A stretch of DNA of 64,000 nucleotides. Origin: Candidatus Cloacimonetes bacterium HGW-Cloacimonetes-3. GTDB taxonomy: Bacteria > Cloacimonadota > Cloacimonadia > Cloacimonadales > Cloacimonadaceae. Position 1 is the stretch's first letter, and every line of letters begins with the position of its first letter. Below, piece after piece: positions 47,701 to 55,695 of this stretch. A program made the position numbers and the translations under genes. The notes below the pieces were generated by a model that was given only the letters and a program-made list of their open reading frames with translations, did not search any database and was not told the DNA's origin. Where the stretch lies: NCBI GenBank assembly GCA_002840645.1, contig PHBO01000005.1, positions 62,001-126,000 of the forward strand, written 5' to 3'.

Positions 47701-49092
47701 CTAAAAGTACTTTGCGGCTAAATCTGCCAGGGCACTGCGTTCGCCAATATCCAAAGTCATATGACCCACTAATATTTCGTTTTTCAGTTTCTCCACAGCA
47801 AGGGAAAGTCCATTGCTCAGGGAATCCAGGTAGGGAATATCAATCTGGTACGGATCGCCTGTAAGCACCAGCTTTGTGTTCTCACCGGCGCGGGTGATGA
47901 TGGTTTTCATCTCATGAGGGCTAAGGTTTTGAGCTTCATCGATTATAATGAACTGATCCGGTAGGCTTCTGCCCCTGATATAGGTGAGAGGCTCCAGCTC
48001 CAGAAAGCCGTAATCCATAAAGTCCGTTATGCTTGCCTTCTTCTTGTTTTTGATGTTCTCTATGCTTTTATCCTCATGCAGCGAAAGAAGGATATCCATA
48101 TTGTCATAAATTGGCTGCATCCAGGGATTGAATTTCTCGGATTTTGTACCCGGCAGATATCCCAAATCCTTGCCCAATGGAGAGATAGGACGAGAGATTA
48201 CTAAGCGGGAGTACTTGCTGTCCTCCACCACCTTTTGCAATCCAGCTGCCATGGCTAACAATGTCTTGCCTGTACCTGCTTTTCCGGAAAGGCTAACAAG
48301 CTTTACATCATCATCCAGCAACAAATCCAGAGCCATTTCCTGCTCATAGTTTCGGGCTGTAATTCCAAATACTTCCTGCCCGGTATAATGCGATATGGCA
48401 TACAACAAATCATGCCCCTGATGATAGCGAAGGGTCTTTTTATTCTCCGTGTTGCTTTCATCTATTACGCGCACAAACTGGTTAGGAAAGAACTCACCAA
48501 AGATATTGGAGAGGTACTTTTTATCTGCAATTTCCGTAAACAGTTCATGTGCGATATCCAGTGTTTCCCAGCCGGTATAGAATTCGTCATATTTAATCGT
48601 GTCGGTTTCATAGTTCTCGGCATTTATCCCCACACAATCTGCTTTTATGCGTACGTTTACATCCTTGGAAACCAGTGTTACAATAGAATTAGGGTATTTA
48701 TTCTTGAAATACAGGGCAGTCCCAATGATCAGGTTATCATTATGATCCATAAAGAACAGTTTCGCAGCGGTATCAGTAAGCTCACGGTTCACAGTCACCT
48801 GTATCATCCCGCCTGTGTCTGTACGCACACCTTCCTGTAAACTGCCTTTACTGCGCAATGCATCCAGGTAACGCCCTATCTGCCGTGCATTACGGCTTTT
48901 CTCATCCACGCCCTTCTTGAACTGATCTATTTCTTCAATCACCACAATTGGAATCACCACCCTATGCTCTGCAAAAGAAAACATAGACTGGGGATTGTGA
49001 ATCAACACGTTCGTATCCAACACAAATATCTTTTTATCCATTACCGCTCCAGTTTTTGCAGGGGATTTCTTAGGCTTTGTATTCACTGCCAT
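47701..49092 (-). CDS. phoH: PhoH-like protein with N-terminal PIN domain (PhoH2 type)
   Basis: 463 residues. The PIN nuclease domain shows VLDTNVLIHNP, VIEEIDQFKKG and DHNDNLIIGTAL (acidic residues); the PhoH ATPase domain has SGKAGTGKTLLAMA (Walker A), FIIDEAQNLSPHEMK (Walker B) and KLVLTGDPYQID. PhoH2 proteins are RNA helicase/RNase hybrids linked to stress or toxin-antitoxin systems. ATG 49092 lies six bases after the cupin gene stop, so reinitiation is possible; ATG 49041 has GGAG five bases ahead and starts exactly at the PIN domain, so it may be the true start. Confidence 0.92.
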   Translation of the reverse strand: MAVNTKPKKSPAKTGAVMDKKIFVLDTNVLIHNPQSMFSFAEHRVVIPIVVIEEIDQFKKGVDEKSRNARQIGRYLDALRSKGSLQEGVRTDTGGMIQVTVNRELTDTAAKLFFMDHNDNLIIGTALYFKNKYPNSIVTLVSKDVNVRIKADCVGINAENYETDTIKYDEFYTGWETLDIAHELFTEIADKKYLSNIFGEFFPNQFVRVIDESNTENKKTLRYHQGHDLLYAISHYTGQEVFGITARNYEQEMALDLLLDDDVKLVSLSGKAGTGKTLLAMAAGLQKVVEDSKYSRLVISRPISPLGKDLGYLPGTKSEKFNPWMQPIYDNMDILLSLHEDKSIENIKNKKKASITDFMDYGFLELEPLTYIRGRSLPDQFIIIDEAQNLSPHEMKTIITRAGENTKLVLTGDPYQIDIPYLDSLSNGLSLAVEKLKNEILVGHMTLDIGERSALADLAAKYF

Positions 49093-49098
49093 GTAAGC

Positions 49099-49605
49099 TT
49101 ATTTTTTAAACCAGGGAAGCAGCTTATCTTTAAACGAAGGAAATTCGTCTATCAGCCTGTTACCCTCAGCCAGTTCAAAATCAGCGTATGTAAAGGCAGG
49201 CCAGAGACTGCAACCACAGAAACTATAGGAATCGGGATCAATTACTTCAGCGGCAAACCAGGTTTTGGGAGGAATCACTAACTGAGGTATTTCTCCCGCC
49301 AAAATGTTACTCCCCAGGATAAAGGATTCCCATCCTTTTTTTGTGCTAATCTGAATAATTCTTAAAGGACTTCCAGAATAGTGATGCCACATTTCCTCGC
49401 AAGCAACCCTGTGCCAAGCACATAGTTCTGTGGAGGGCAAGAGATAGAGTATAGAAGAGCCTGCCGCACGTTTGGTATGGGTAGTTTTTCCGGAAGCATC
49501 TTTCACATCAGCTATAAATGCACTTTGCCAGTTCCGCCGGTAGTACCCACCTTCCGGGTGGGGCTGAAGATTCAGTTTTTCAATGTATTCACGATAATCT
49601 TTCAT
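49099..49605 (-). CDS. Cupin-fold DUF985 family protein
   Basis: 168 residues. LQPHPEGGYYRRNW, SSILYLLPSTELCAWHRVACEEMWHHYSGSPL and VIPPKTWFAAE are characteristic of the cupin_5 (DUF985) family, including metal-type histidines and glutamates. Members bind sugar-nucleotide-like ligands or have uncharacterised function. It is the first gene of a cupin-phoH-alr minus-strand series with spacings of six bases or less. Confidence 0.9.
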   Translation of the reverse strand: MKDYREYIEKLNLQPHPEGGYYRRNWQSAFIADVKDASGKTTHTKRAAGSSILYLLPSTELCAWHRVACEEMWHHYSGSPLRIIQISTKKGWESFILGSNILAGEIPQLVIPPKTWFAAEVIDPDSYSFCGCSLWPAFTYADFELAEGNRLIDEFPSFKDKLLPWFKK

Positions 49606-49690
49606 GTCGGGTTACCTCTTGTCCATACTAAAAAACAAGAATTTACAAGGGGCTTAGCAAAGTCAACCTTTATTTTCGTGGGCAAAAAAA

Positions 49691-49778
49691 TGGTGCTGGA
49701 GGGGGGACTCGAACCCCCATGAGCTCATCGCTCACTAGTCCCTGAAACTAGCGTGTATACCAATTTCACCACTTCAGC
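49691..49778 (-). tRNA. tRNA-Leu (anticodon CAG)
   Basis: Reading the minus strand: acceptor GCTGAAG, D arm, anticodon stem CTAGT/ACTAG with loop TTCAGGG (anticodon CAG), a long variable arm (TGAGC/GCTCA), T arm GGGGGTTCGAGTCCCCC and CCA encoded at the 3' end (49691-49693). The long variable arm and anticodon fit leucine. One acceptor pair (A5 with C68) is mismatched; the rest pair well. Confidence 0.93.
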
Positions 49779-50522
49779 ACATGTTGTAAGTGCCATTTCT
49801 GCAATCCCCCCTTAATTGTCAAGCAAGAAAAGCAGAATAGTATTATCTCGTTAGATTAAGCCTTATGTCTTCACTTGTGCCTTACCTACCTCTAAGATGT
49901 TCTATTGGTCTATCTTAGCCTCGTAATTCAGATGCCATTTAGGATAGCATGGCAGAGTGCACTTCTCTATCCAACTGACCTTTGGATGTTCTTACATGCA
50001 AAAATTACGCTGGCAATACGGATGAATTACGCATGCCATCCGTATTGCAAGCGCAATGCATAAGCAATTCAAGCAAGGAAGAATTATGAACCTGATGCAT
50101 TCGGTTCTTTCAATCAACAATTAGTTTGTAAACGTACAAATTATAGAAACCATTCGCACTTAGCATTCACTCCTATAATGCCATGTGTAAGTAACTAATT
50201 TACTATGTACTTGCTGTGTGGTGACACGGGAGTCACACAGGAATCACACCGGCATTACATTGGATCATCGGGATATATGCAGTTTGTGCCTATTGAGCCA
50301 GCATAGATGAACGCAGTAGTATAGGTTTTGTTATATTTGGTAACGAATTTCCTGATGTTGAGTTGTTTAGGAAAAATGGGATATGGCAAACAAAAACAGA
50401 ACTTGGAAATGGGGATATTCGCATCGCATAAAGGTACATATTCAGATTTTGCTTGACTTTAAAGCATGGTTTTAAACCTTGAAAACAGAATGTAACTAAT
50501 ACATACGAAAGGAGATTCATTA
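49779..50522. other. 744-base intergenic stretch before the COG2403 GTPase
   Basis: Contains copy C of palindromic family 1 (50002-50080) and several small dyads: TTTGTAAACGTACAAA at 50125-50140 and a CTGTGTG...CACACAG hairpin at 50213-50239. No open frame of note. The ribosome site AAAGGAGA lies at 50508-50515. Confidence 0.65.
50002..50080. repeat. Dispersed palindromic repeat family 1, copy C (opposite orientation)
   Basis: GCAATACGGATG (50013-50024) pairs perfectly with CATCCGTATTGC (50037-50048). Read on the minus strand from 50080 the element begins TTCCTTGC and follows copy A: 27 of the first 30 bases agree, and most of the 47-base core does as well. Confidence 0.8.
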
Positions 50523-51854
50523 ATGAAACGCAAAGTCATCATTATGGGTGCTGCCGGAAGAGACTTCCACAACTTTAACGTCTTTTTCCGCGACAACAAG
50601 GATTATGAAGTAGTAGCCTTCACCGCTACACAGATTCCCGGTATCGACGACAAGAAATATCCTGCTGCCCTGGCAGGAAAGCTCTACCCCAAGGGTATTG
50701 AAATCCATCCCGAAAGCGAAATTAAAGCTTTGATAGAGAAGAATAACGTTGATCTCGTGGTATTTGCATACAGCGATCAACCCCACGAAGTAGTTATGAA
50801 CAAAGCTTCCTTGGTTAATGCCGTAGGTGCAGATTTCATGCTGATGGGTGCAAATAACACCACTATTAAAACCAAGAAACCCTTGGTAAGCATCTGTGCC
50901 GTGCGTACCGGTTGCGGCAAAAGCCAAACCACCCGTGCGGTTGTGAAAGCCCTGAAAGCCAAAGGCTTAAAGGTAGTTTCCATTCGCCATCCTATGCCTT
51001 ATGGCGATCTGGTGAAGCAGAAAGTTCAGCGGTTTGCAGAACTGAAAGATCTTAAGACTCACAAATGCACCGTTGAAGAGATGGAAGAGTACGAACCACA
51101 TATCATGATGGGCAGCGTAATTTATGCCGGTGTGGATTATGAAGCAATCGTCCGCGAAGCAGAGAAAGAAGCTGATGTAATCGTGTGGGATGGTGGAAAC
51201 AACGACATTCCTTTCTATTGCTCCGATCAGCAGCTTAAGATAGTTGTGGTAGATCCTCACCGCCCCGGCGACGAGATCTCTTACTACCCTGGCGAGACCA
51301 ATGTGTATATGGCAGACGTTATCGTTATCAACAAGATTGATAGCGCTGATCTGGACGACATCAACGAAGTGCGTGCCAATGTACGTGCCATCAATCCCAA
51401 GGCAATAATCATCGAAGCAGCTTCACCGCTCTTTGTTGATCACCCCGAAATGATTCTTGGCAAGAACGTGCTTGTAGTGGAAGACGGTCCCACCCTCACC
51501 CACGGTGAGATGACCTATGGCGCTGGCGTTATCGCTGCTGAAAAGTATGGCTGTGCCGATCTCGTTGATCCACGCCCCTGGGCTGTTGGCGAAATGAAGG
51601 AAACATTCGAAAACTATCCTGAAATCGGCGTGTTGCTTCCTGCCATGGGTTACAGCGCACAGCAGATAAAGGATATGGAAAAGACCATTAACAACACCGA
51701 ATGCGATTCTGTGGTTATTGCCACACCTATCGACCTTCGTCGTATCATCAAGATCAACAAGCCTGCCTGCCAGGTATCCTACGAGCTTCAGGAAATTGGC
51801 GTTCCTACTATCGCCGACGTTCTTAAAGGCTTCGACAAGAAAAAGAAGAAATAA
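50523..51854 (+). CDS. COG2403 predicted GTPase (cyclic 2,3-diphosphoglycerate synthetase-like)
   Basis: 443 residues. The N terminus IIMGAAGRDFHNFN is the family hallmark, forming a Rossmann-like domain; a P-loop follows (VRTGCGKSQTT, Lys133), then VIVWDGGNNDIPFY, a Walker-B-like segment, and VINKIDSAD. The archaeal prototype makes cyclic 2,3-diphosphoglycerate using ATP, but bacterial members, often beside carbamate kinase or ureido/purine catabolic genes, have no known function. Here carbamate kinase is the next gene (129 bases). ATG 50523 follows GAAAGGAGA. Confidence 0.8.
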   Translation: MKRKVIIMGAAGRDFHNFNVFFRDNKDYEVVAFTATQIPGIDDKKYPAALAGKLYPKGIEIHPESEIKALIEKNNVDLVVFAYSDQPHEVVMNKASLVNAVGADFMLMGANNTTIKTKKPLVSICAVRTGCGKSQTTRAVVKALKAKGLKVVSIRHPMPYGDLVKQKVQRFAELKDLKTHKCTVEEMEEYEPHIMMGSVIYAGVDYEAIVREAEKEADVIVWDGGNNDIPFYCSDQQLKIVVVDPHRPGDEISYYPGETNVYMADVIVINKIDSADLDDINEVRANVRAINPKAIIIEAASPLFVDHPEMILGKNVLVVEDGPTLTHGEMTYGAGVIAAEKYGCADLVDPRPWAVGEMKETFENYPEIGVLLPAMGYSAQQIKDMEKTINNTECDSVVIATPIDLRRIIKINKPACQVSYELQEIGVPTIADVLKGFDKKKKK

Positions 51855-51867
51855 ACCAATTCTATAC

Positions 51868-51893
51868 GGGAGGTGGGTTTACCTGCCTCCCTC
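51868..51893 (+). terminator. Hairpin after the COG2403 gene, possible terminator
   Basis: GGGAGG (51868-51873) pairs with CCTCCC (51886-51891), the inner bases GGT/ACC extending it, followed by CTCTTTATTT. Thirteen bases after the stop codon. Moderate terminator. Confidence 0.55.
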
Positions 51894-51905
51894 TTTATTT
51901 GGCAA

Positions 51906-51938
51906 CAAAGTTAAATTCCTGCCGGGGATTTAACTTTG
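51906..51938 (+). promoter_or_regulatory. 11-bp inverted repeat in the leader of carbamate kinase
   Basis: CAAAGTTAAAT (51906-51916) pairs exactly with ATTTAACTTTG (51928-51938) around an 11-base loop, 45 bases before the arcC start. A+T-rich stem; could be an operator, RNA stabiliser or part of a double terminator. Confidence 0.45.
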
Positions 51939-51983
51939 CTGCTCTATGAAGCAAAAACATAAAATCATAACGAGGATTTAGTA

Positions 51984-52931
51984 ATGAAGAAAACAGCAGT
52001 TCTTGCCCTGGGTGGCAATGCGATAATCAAAGCCGGAGAGAAAGGCACCATCGGTCAGCAGTTTGCCAATACCCGCGAATCACTGGGCGGCATAGTAGAG
52101 CTTATCAGACGCGGTTACCATCTTAGTATTACCCACGGTAACGGACCTCAGGTGGGCAATCTGCTCCGCCAGCAGGAAGCCGGAGAGAAGGAAGGCTTAG
52201 CATCTTTACCGCTTGGTGTGCTGAATGCTGCAACAGAAGGCACTATGGGATATATGATTGAGCAAAGCTTGCAAAACAAGCTGCATACCAGCGGGATTGA
52301 TAAACAGGTTATCACCATTGTCTCGCAGGTTGTGGTGGATAGGAATGATCCCAGTATGCTGAACCCCACCAAGTTTGTGGGCAGCACGTATTACACCGAA
52401 GCTCAGGCAGAAGAACTGAAGAACACCCTTGGCTGGACATTGAAAGAGGACTCCGGCAAAGGCTATCGCCGCGTGGTTCCTTCACCCATGCCCAAGCAAA
52501 TTATCCCCGCTGAAACAATCAAGACCCTTGTTGAACAAGGTGAAGTGGTCATCGCTGTTGGCGGTGGTGGAATCCCTATTTACGTTCAGGACGATGGCAC
52601 GTACGAAGGTGTGGATGCCGTGATAGACAAGGATTTTGCCTCTGCCTTGCTTGCCTTGAATATAAACGCAGACCTCTTTGTTATCCTTACCGGTGTAGAA
52701 AAGGTGGCGATAAACTATGGCAAAGATAATCAGGAAGATCTTGATGTTCTCAGCCTTGCAGATGCCAAGAAACATCACGCTGATAAGCAGTTCCCTGCCG
52801 GTAGCATGGGTCCTAAAATCCTTGCTGCAATAGACTTTCTGGAACGTGGTGGCTCGGAAGTTCTGATTACCTCTATAGAGAAAATCGTGGATGCTTTTGA
52901 GGGCAAAACCGGAACCAGAATAGTAAAATAA
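51984..52931 (+). CDS. arcC: Carbamate kinase
   Basis: 315 residues, standard length. ALGGNAI at the N terminus, THGNGPQVG, KGYRRVVPSP, AVGGGGIPIYVQD, DAVIDKDFASALLA, LTGVEKVAINYGK and GSMGPKILAAIDFLERGG are family motifs. It transfers the phosphate of carbamoyl phosphate to ADP, the ATP-yielding step of arginine, citrulline, agmatine or purine fermentation. No ornithine transcarbamylase or arginine deiminase is in the window; the upstream COG2403 protein is the only candidate partner. Followed by a strong terminator. Confidence 0.96.
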   Translation: MKKTAVLALGGNAIIKAGEKGTIGQQFANTRESLGGIVELIRRGYHLSITHGNGPQVGNLLRQQEAGEKEGLASLPLGVLNAATEGTMGYMIEQSLQNKLHTSGIDKQVITIVSQVVVDRNDPSMLNPTKFVGSTYYTEAQAEELKNTLGWTLKEDSGKGYRRVVPSPMPKQIIPAETIKTLVEQGEVVIAVGGGGIPIYVQDDGTYEGVDAVIDKDFASALLALNINADLFVILTGVEKVAINYGKDNQEDLDVLSLADAKKHHADKQFPAGSMGPKILAAIDFLERGGSEVLITSIEKIVDAFEGKTGTRIVK

Positions 52932-52949
52932 TAAATCCCAGCACATAGA

Positions 52950-52979
52950 AAAAAGCCCCTGAATTTCAGGGGCTTTTTT
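52950..52979 (+). terminator. Rho-independent terminator after arcC
   Basis: AGCCCCTGAA (52954-52963) pairs with TTCAGGGGCT (52965-52974) and is framed by A-run and six T residues, so it may work in both directions. Confidence 0.93.
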
Positions 52980-52994
52980 CGTTATCTAAATAAT

Positions 52995-53070
52995 TGGAGC
53001 GGGCAACGGGACTCGAACCCGCGACCCCCAGCTTGGGAAGCTAATGCTCTACCAACTGAGCTATGCCCGC
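52995..53070 (-). tRNA. tRNA-Gly (anticodon CCC)
   Basis: Minus strand: acceptor GCGGGCA/TGCCCGC, D stem GCTC/GAGC, anticodon stem TTAGC/GCTGG (two G-T pairs) with loop TTCCCAA, giving anticodon CCC, T arm GCGGGTTCGAGTCCCGT, discriminator T, and encoded CCA (52995-52997). All stems close. Confidence 0.95.
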
Positions 53071-53153
53071 TCTCAAGATATCCAATGCATCGTGTGCACC
53101 AAAAATGTCAAGCATTGTATTTCCTTATTTTAACGCAGCTATAGGTAATCAGG

Positions 53154-54443
53154 TTACAACTGCTTTACAAACTTCTCGTCTGCAAGTATTTGCTTAAACT
53201 TCTCGCTGGCTTCGTCCAGAGATTGTTTGGGGCTTTGATTGCCGCGCATGGATTTCTCCAGAAAGCCTTTAAGCTCCGGTCTGGCTTTGAACCAGGCAGG
53301 GATTTGGGGTTCAAAGACTGCGTTTTCCAGCTGGTCATAAATCCCCTGGAACTGTGGGAATTCGGCAAGAAAGCTTTGCAGAGCGGGGGAGCTCATGGCA
53401 CTGCGACGCACCGGCATATAGCAGGTTTTTGCGCTCCACTTGGCGGTTTGTTCGGTATCCGTGAACCACTTTATAAATTCCCAGGCAGCTTGTTCACGCT
53501 TACGGTCTCCGCTCTTGAAGATCACTATATTTGCCCCGCTTACGGCGTTCTGACTGGTTTTGTGCACTGGCAGGGGGGCATAGCCGATATTGAAGTTAAT
53601 CGGCTGTTGACGCATGTGAGTGATAGACACGCTGGAGCCTTCATACATGGCAACGATTCCGGCGAGAAAGTCGTTCTGACCTTCATACTCGCGTACTACA
53701 TACACGGTTTTGTCTTTCAAAATCAAATCCGAGACATAGGTAAGAGCTTCCACGCCGGCTGCGCTATTCAAAATAGGCTGTTTATTAGCATCCAGAATAC
53801 TTCCACCGGCTTGATGAAGTAGGTTTATAAACTGCCATTCGTTCACATTATAATTGGTGCCATAGGTATCAGGCTTACCGTCGTTATTGGTATCGCGGGT
53901 AAGCTTCTTGCAATACTCACGGAATTCTTCCCAGGTAGCGGGAAAGTGGTTGGGATCAAGCCCGGCGCGGTAAAAATCGTCTTTATTATAGAAGTAGGCG
54001 CGCACACTTTTATTGAAGGGGAAGGAATATACTGTGCCATTGAAAGTATTGGATTTTAGGAAAACGGGGTAGATGTCGTCCAAACTGGCAGGATTGAAAT
54101 TTTTATCTTCTTTCATCAGTTCGTCAAAACTGCATAAAACACCGGCTTCTATGTATTTGGATGTCCAAGATTCAAACACTTGAGCGATATCAGGTTGCTT
54201 TTTTGCCTGAATGGATGCCATCAGCTTTTGCGATAGGGCAGCGTAGCTACTGATGGGGTTGGCAACTACTTCCACATCGTCGTGAGTGCGGTTGAATTCG
54301 CGGATCATTTCGTTCAGGGTGTCGCCCAAAGGTCCGCTTAAGCCATGCCAGAAAGTTACTTTCACCTTATCGGATTTTAAGGCGCTTTTACAGCCTCCCA
54401 GAAGTGCTAACACTATTATCATCAGTATAATTAGCTTGCGCAT
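53154..54443 (-). CDS. Sugar-type extracellular solute-binding lipoprotein (family 1), without a linked transporter
   Basis: About 429 residues. A short signal with lipobox LLGGC starts the protein; VKVTFWHGLSGPLGDTLNEMI, QPDIAQVFESWTSKYIEAG and YNKDDFYRAGLDPNHFPATWEEF are characteristic of UgpB/MalE-like binding proteins for sugars or glycerol-3-phosphate. ATG 54443 fits the AGGAG spacing better than the GTG three bases earlier. No MalF/MalG permease or ATPase lies within the window, so the transporter must be encoded elsewhere or the protein has another role. Confidence 0.88.
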   Translation of the reverse strand: MRKLIILMIIVLALLGGCKSALKSDKVKVTFWHGLSGPLGDTLNEMIREFNRTHDDVEVVANPISSYAALSQKLMASIQAKKQPDIAQVFESWTSKYIEAGVLCSFDELMKEDKNFNPASLDDIYPVFLKSNTFNGTVYSFPFNKSVRAYFYNKDDFYRAGLDPNHFPATWEEFREYCKKLTRDTNNDGKPDTYGTNYNVNEWQFINLLHQAGGSILDANKQPILNSAAGVEALTYVSDLILKDKTVYVVREYEGQNDFLAGIVAMYEGSSVSITHMRQQPINFNIGYAPLPVHKTSQNAVSGANIVIFKSGDRKREQAAWEFIKWFTDTEQTAKWSAKTCYMPVRRSAMSSPALQSFLAEFPQFQGIYDQLENAVFEPQIPAWFKARPELKGFLEKSMRGNQSPKQSLDEASEKFKQILADEKFVKQL

Positions 54444-54446
54444 CAC

Positions 54447-55076
54447 AGCTCCTATTTTGTTAAATCATGCATCGGCTTTACCGTCACTTTAATATCAAAT
54501 ATCCAAGAAATGGAAAGCGGAGTTCAAGTCAATGTATTTCTACCAGTTGCTGCTTAAATCAGTGCGTGCAGCTGATCATGTCTGTTATACACGGGCTACG
54601 CAAGTGGGTAAAGGTGAGAACTGCGTAAGTAAGAACAAGTATGTGAGAGCTAACGCAGGTGAGATACTCACTGGGACTAAGCACTCAAACCTGAAGCATC
54701 TCTCACAAGCTACAGGCTCTTACCTTAACCGTAGCTTCTTCGCATTACTTATGTCTCTCCAGGACATCGCTTACTTCGCAGGCAAGGCTCAGCACAGAGG
54801 GGGATGATGGGCAAATGTTGACCGTAGGGGTGATAAAACCACACTTGGAATTCAAAGCGCTTCTGCTATATACATATATACGAGAATCTTAGAGCGCTTT
54901 GGACTTCAAGGGTGACCTGGTTTCCAGAGCGTTGCTTTTGAAGTCCGATCCGGCTAAATGATTGGTAATAAATGTGATAATAATACAGCCGAATTGAACT
55001 CCAAATGCTAAACCCCGTAATTCTTTTGCATGGGTAACTTCAGTAACTCATGCCGGTATGATAGGACATATGCTTT
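54447..55076. other. 630-base region between the solute-binding protein and flavin-reductase genes
   Basis: Apart from the doubtful small frame at 54532-54807, the right part (54844-54946) holds a set of related inverted motifs: TTCAAAGCGCT (54851-54861) against AGCGCTTTGGACTTCAA (54893-54909), the latter again pairing through GGACTTCAA with TTGAAGTCC (54938-54946), with CTGG-TTT-CCAG at 54917-54927. Structured non-coding DNA or RNA is possible. Confidence 0.55.
54532..54807 (+). CDS. Hypothetical small protein, uncertain gene
   Basis: 91 codons with GGAG (54519-54522) nine bases before the ATG. The product (MYFYQLLLKSVRAADHV..., rich in Lys, Arg, Ser and Gly, ending in a helix-like SFFALLMSLQDIAYFAG segment and a basic tail) resembles nothing I know and has no signal peptide. 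Codon choice differs from neighbours in its frequent CTC, TAC and ACT. It could equally be a chance frame in a structured or formerly mobile stretch. Confidence 0.35.
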   Translation: MYFYQLLLKSVRAADHVCYTRATQVGKGENCVSKNKYVRANAGEILTGTKHSNLKHLSQATGSYLNRSFFALLMSLQDIAYFAGKAQHRGG

Positions 55077-55559
55077 TCATCCTTGTTCTGGGTAAAAGAA
55101 CAGTTCCTTTTCCTTATCTTGCCAACTGTAATGCACTTGTCCGACATAAATGGTGTGATCTCCGCTGCGAACCTGGCTAACCACTTCGCATTCGAAGTTG
55201 ACGATAGCATCGGTTAAGATGGGTAGTTTGTGAAGTTTACCGGGAATGTGCTTCACTTCCCCGGCGGTGAATTTATCTATATCCCTACCCGAATTGGAAC
55301 CGCATAAGCTTAGTAATGCTTTCTGCATAGGCGAGGGGAACACCAGATTGAAGAAGCGGGTTTCTTCCAGACAATCGTGAGAATACCTTGTGTGCCCTAT
55401 TGAAATGGCAAACATAGGGGGCTGAATCGAGGTGCGCATGAACCATTCTATGGTAATTAAGTTAAACTGACCATCAGGTTTTTGGGTAACAGCCAATGCC
55501 ACCTTAGCCGGGAGATGAACCATGGCATAGGCAGTTGGTAAATCAGATATCTGCATCAT
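55077..55559 (-). CDS. Flavin-reductase-like FMN-binding split-barrel protein
   Basis: 160 residues. MHLPAKVALAV-type start, NLITIEWFMRTSIQPPMFAISIGHTRYSHDCL and RFFNLVFPSP are typical of the DIM6/NTAB flavin reductase family, which bind FMN as dimers and reduce flavin or act on aromatic substrates; C-terminal GQVHYSW and FYPEQG are usual. Two adjacent ATG codons (55559, 55556) are both possible. It is divergent from the 2-oxoacid dehydrogenase operon, leaving a 136-base shared promoter region. Confidence 0.85.
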   Translation of the reverse strand: MMQISDLPTAYAMVHLPAKVALAVTQKPDGQFNLITIEWFMRTSIQPPMFAISIGHTRYSHDCLEETRFFNLVFPSPMQKALLSLCGSNSGRDIDKFTAGEVKHIPGKLHKLPILTDAIVNFECEVVSQVRSGDHTIYVGQVHYSWQDKEKELFFYPEQG

Positions 55560-55695
55560 AGTAAAAAGGCTCCTTTGTAGTCTATACTAACAAGATAGGG
55601 CATTATTATCCGCTAACAAGCAGAAAGCATTTGCTTATCCTTCAGATATACATATCATTTCAGTAGGATATTAAATAAAACCAAGGTGGTTACCC

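Noticed and set aside
49477-49722. Plus-strand frame ending MVLEGGLEPP
   Set aside because: This is the familiar artefact of translating through a tRNA gene, here tRNA-Leu.
54601-54800. CRISPR-like or tmRNA-like feature in the odd region
   Set aside because: No repeat spacing of CRISPR type and no tag frame or tRNA-like ends were found.
33471-55305. Recurring short sequence TACCCGAATTGGAAC at 33.5 kb and inside the flavin-reductase gene
   Set aside because: A match of about 15 bases between two loci is expected by chance at this scale, and one copy is in coding sequence.
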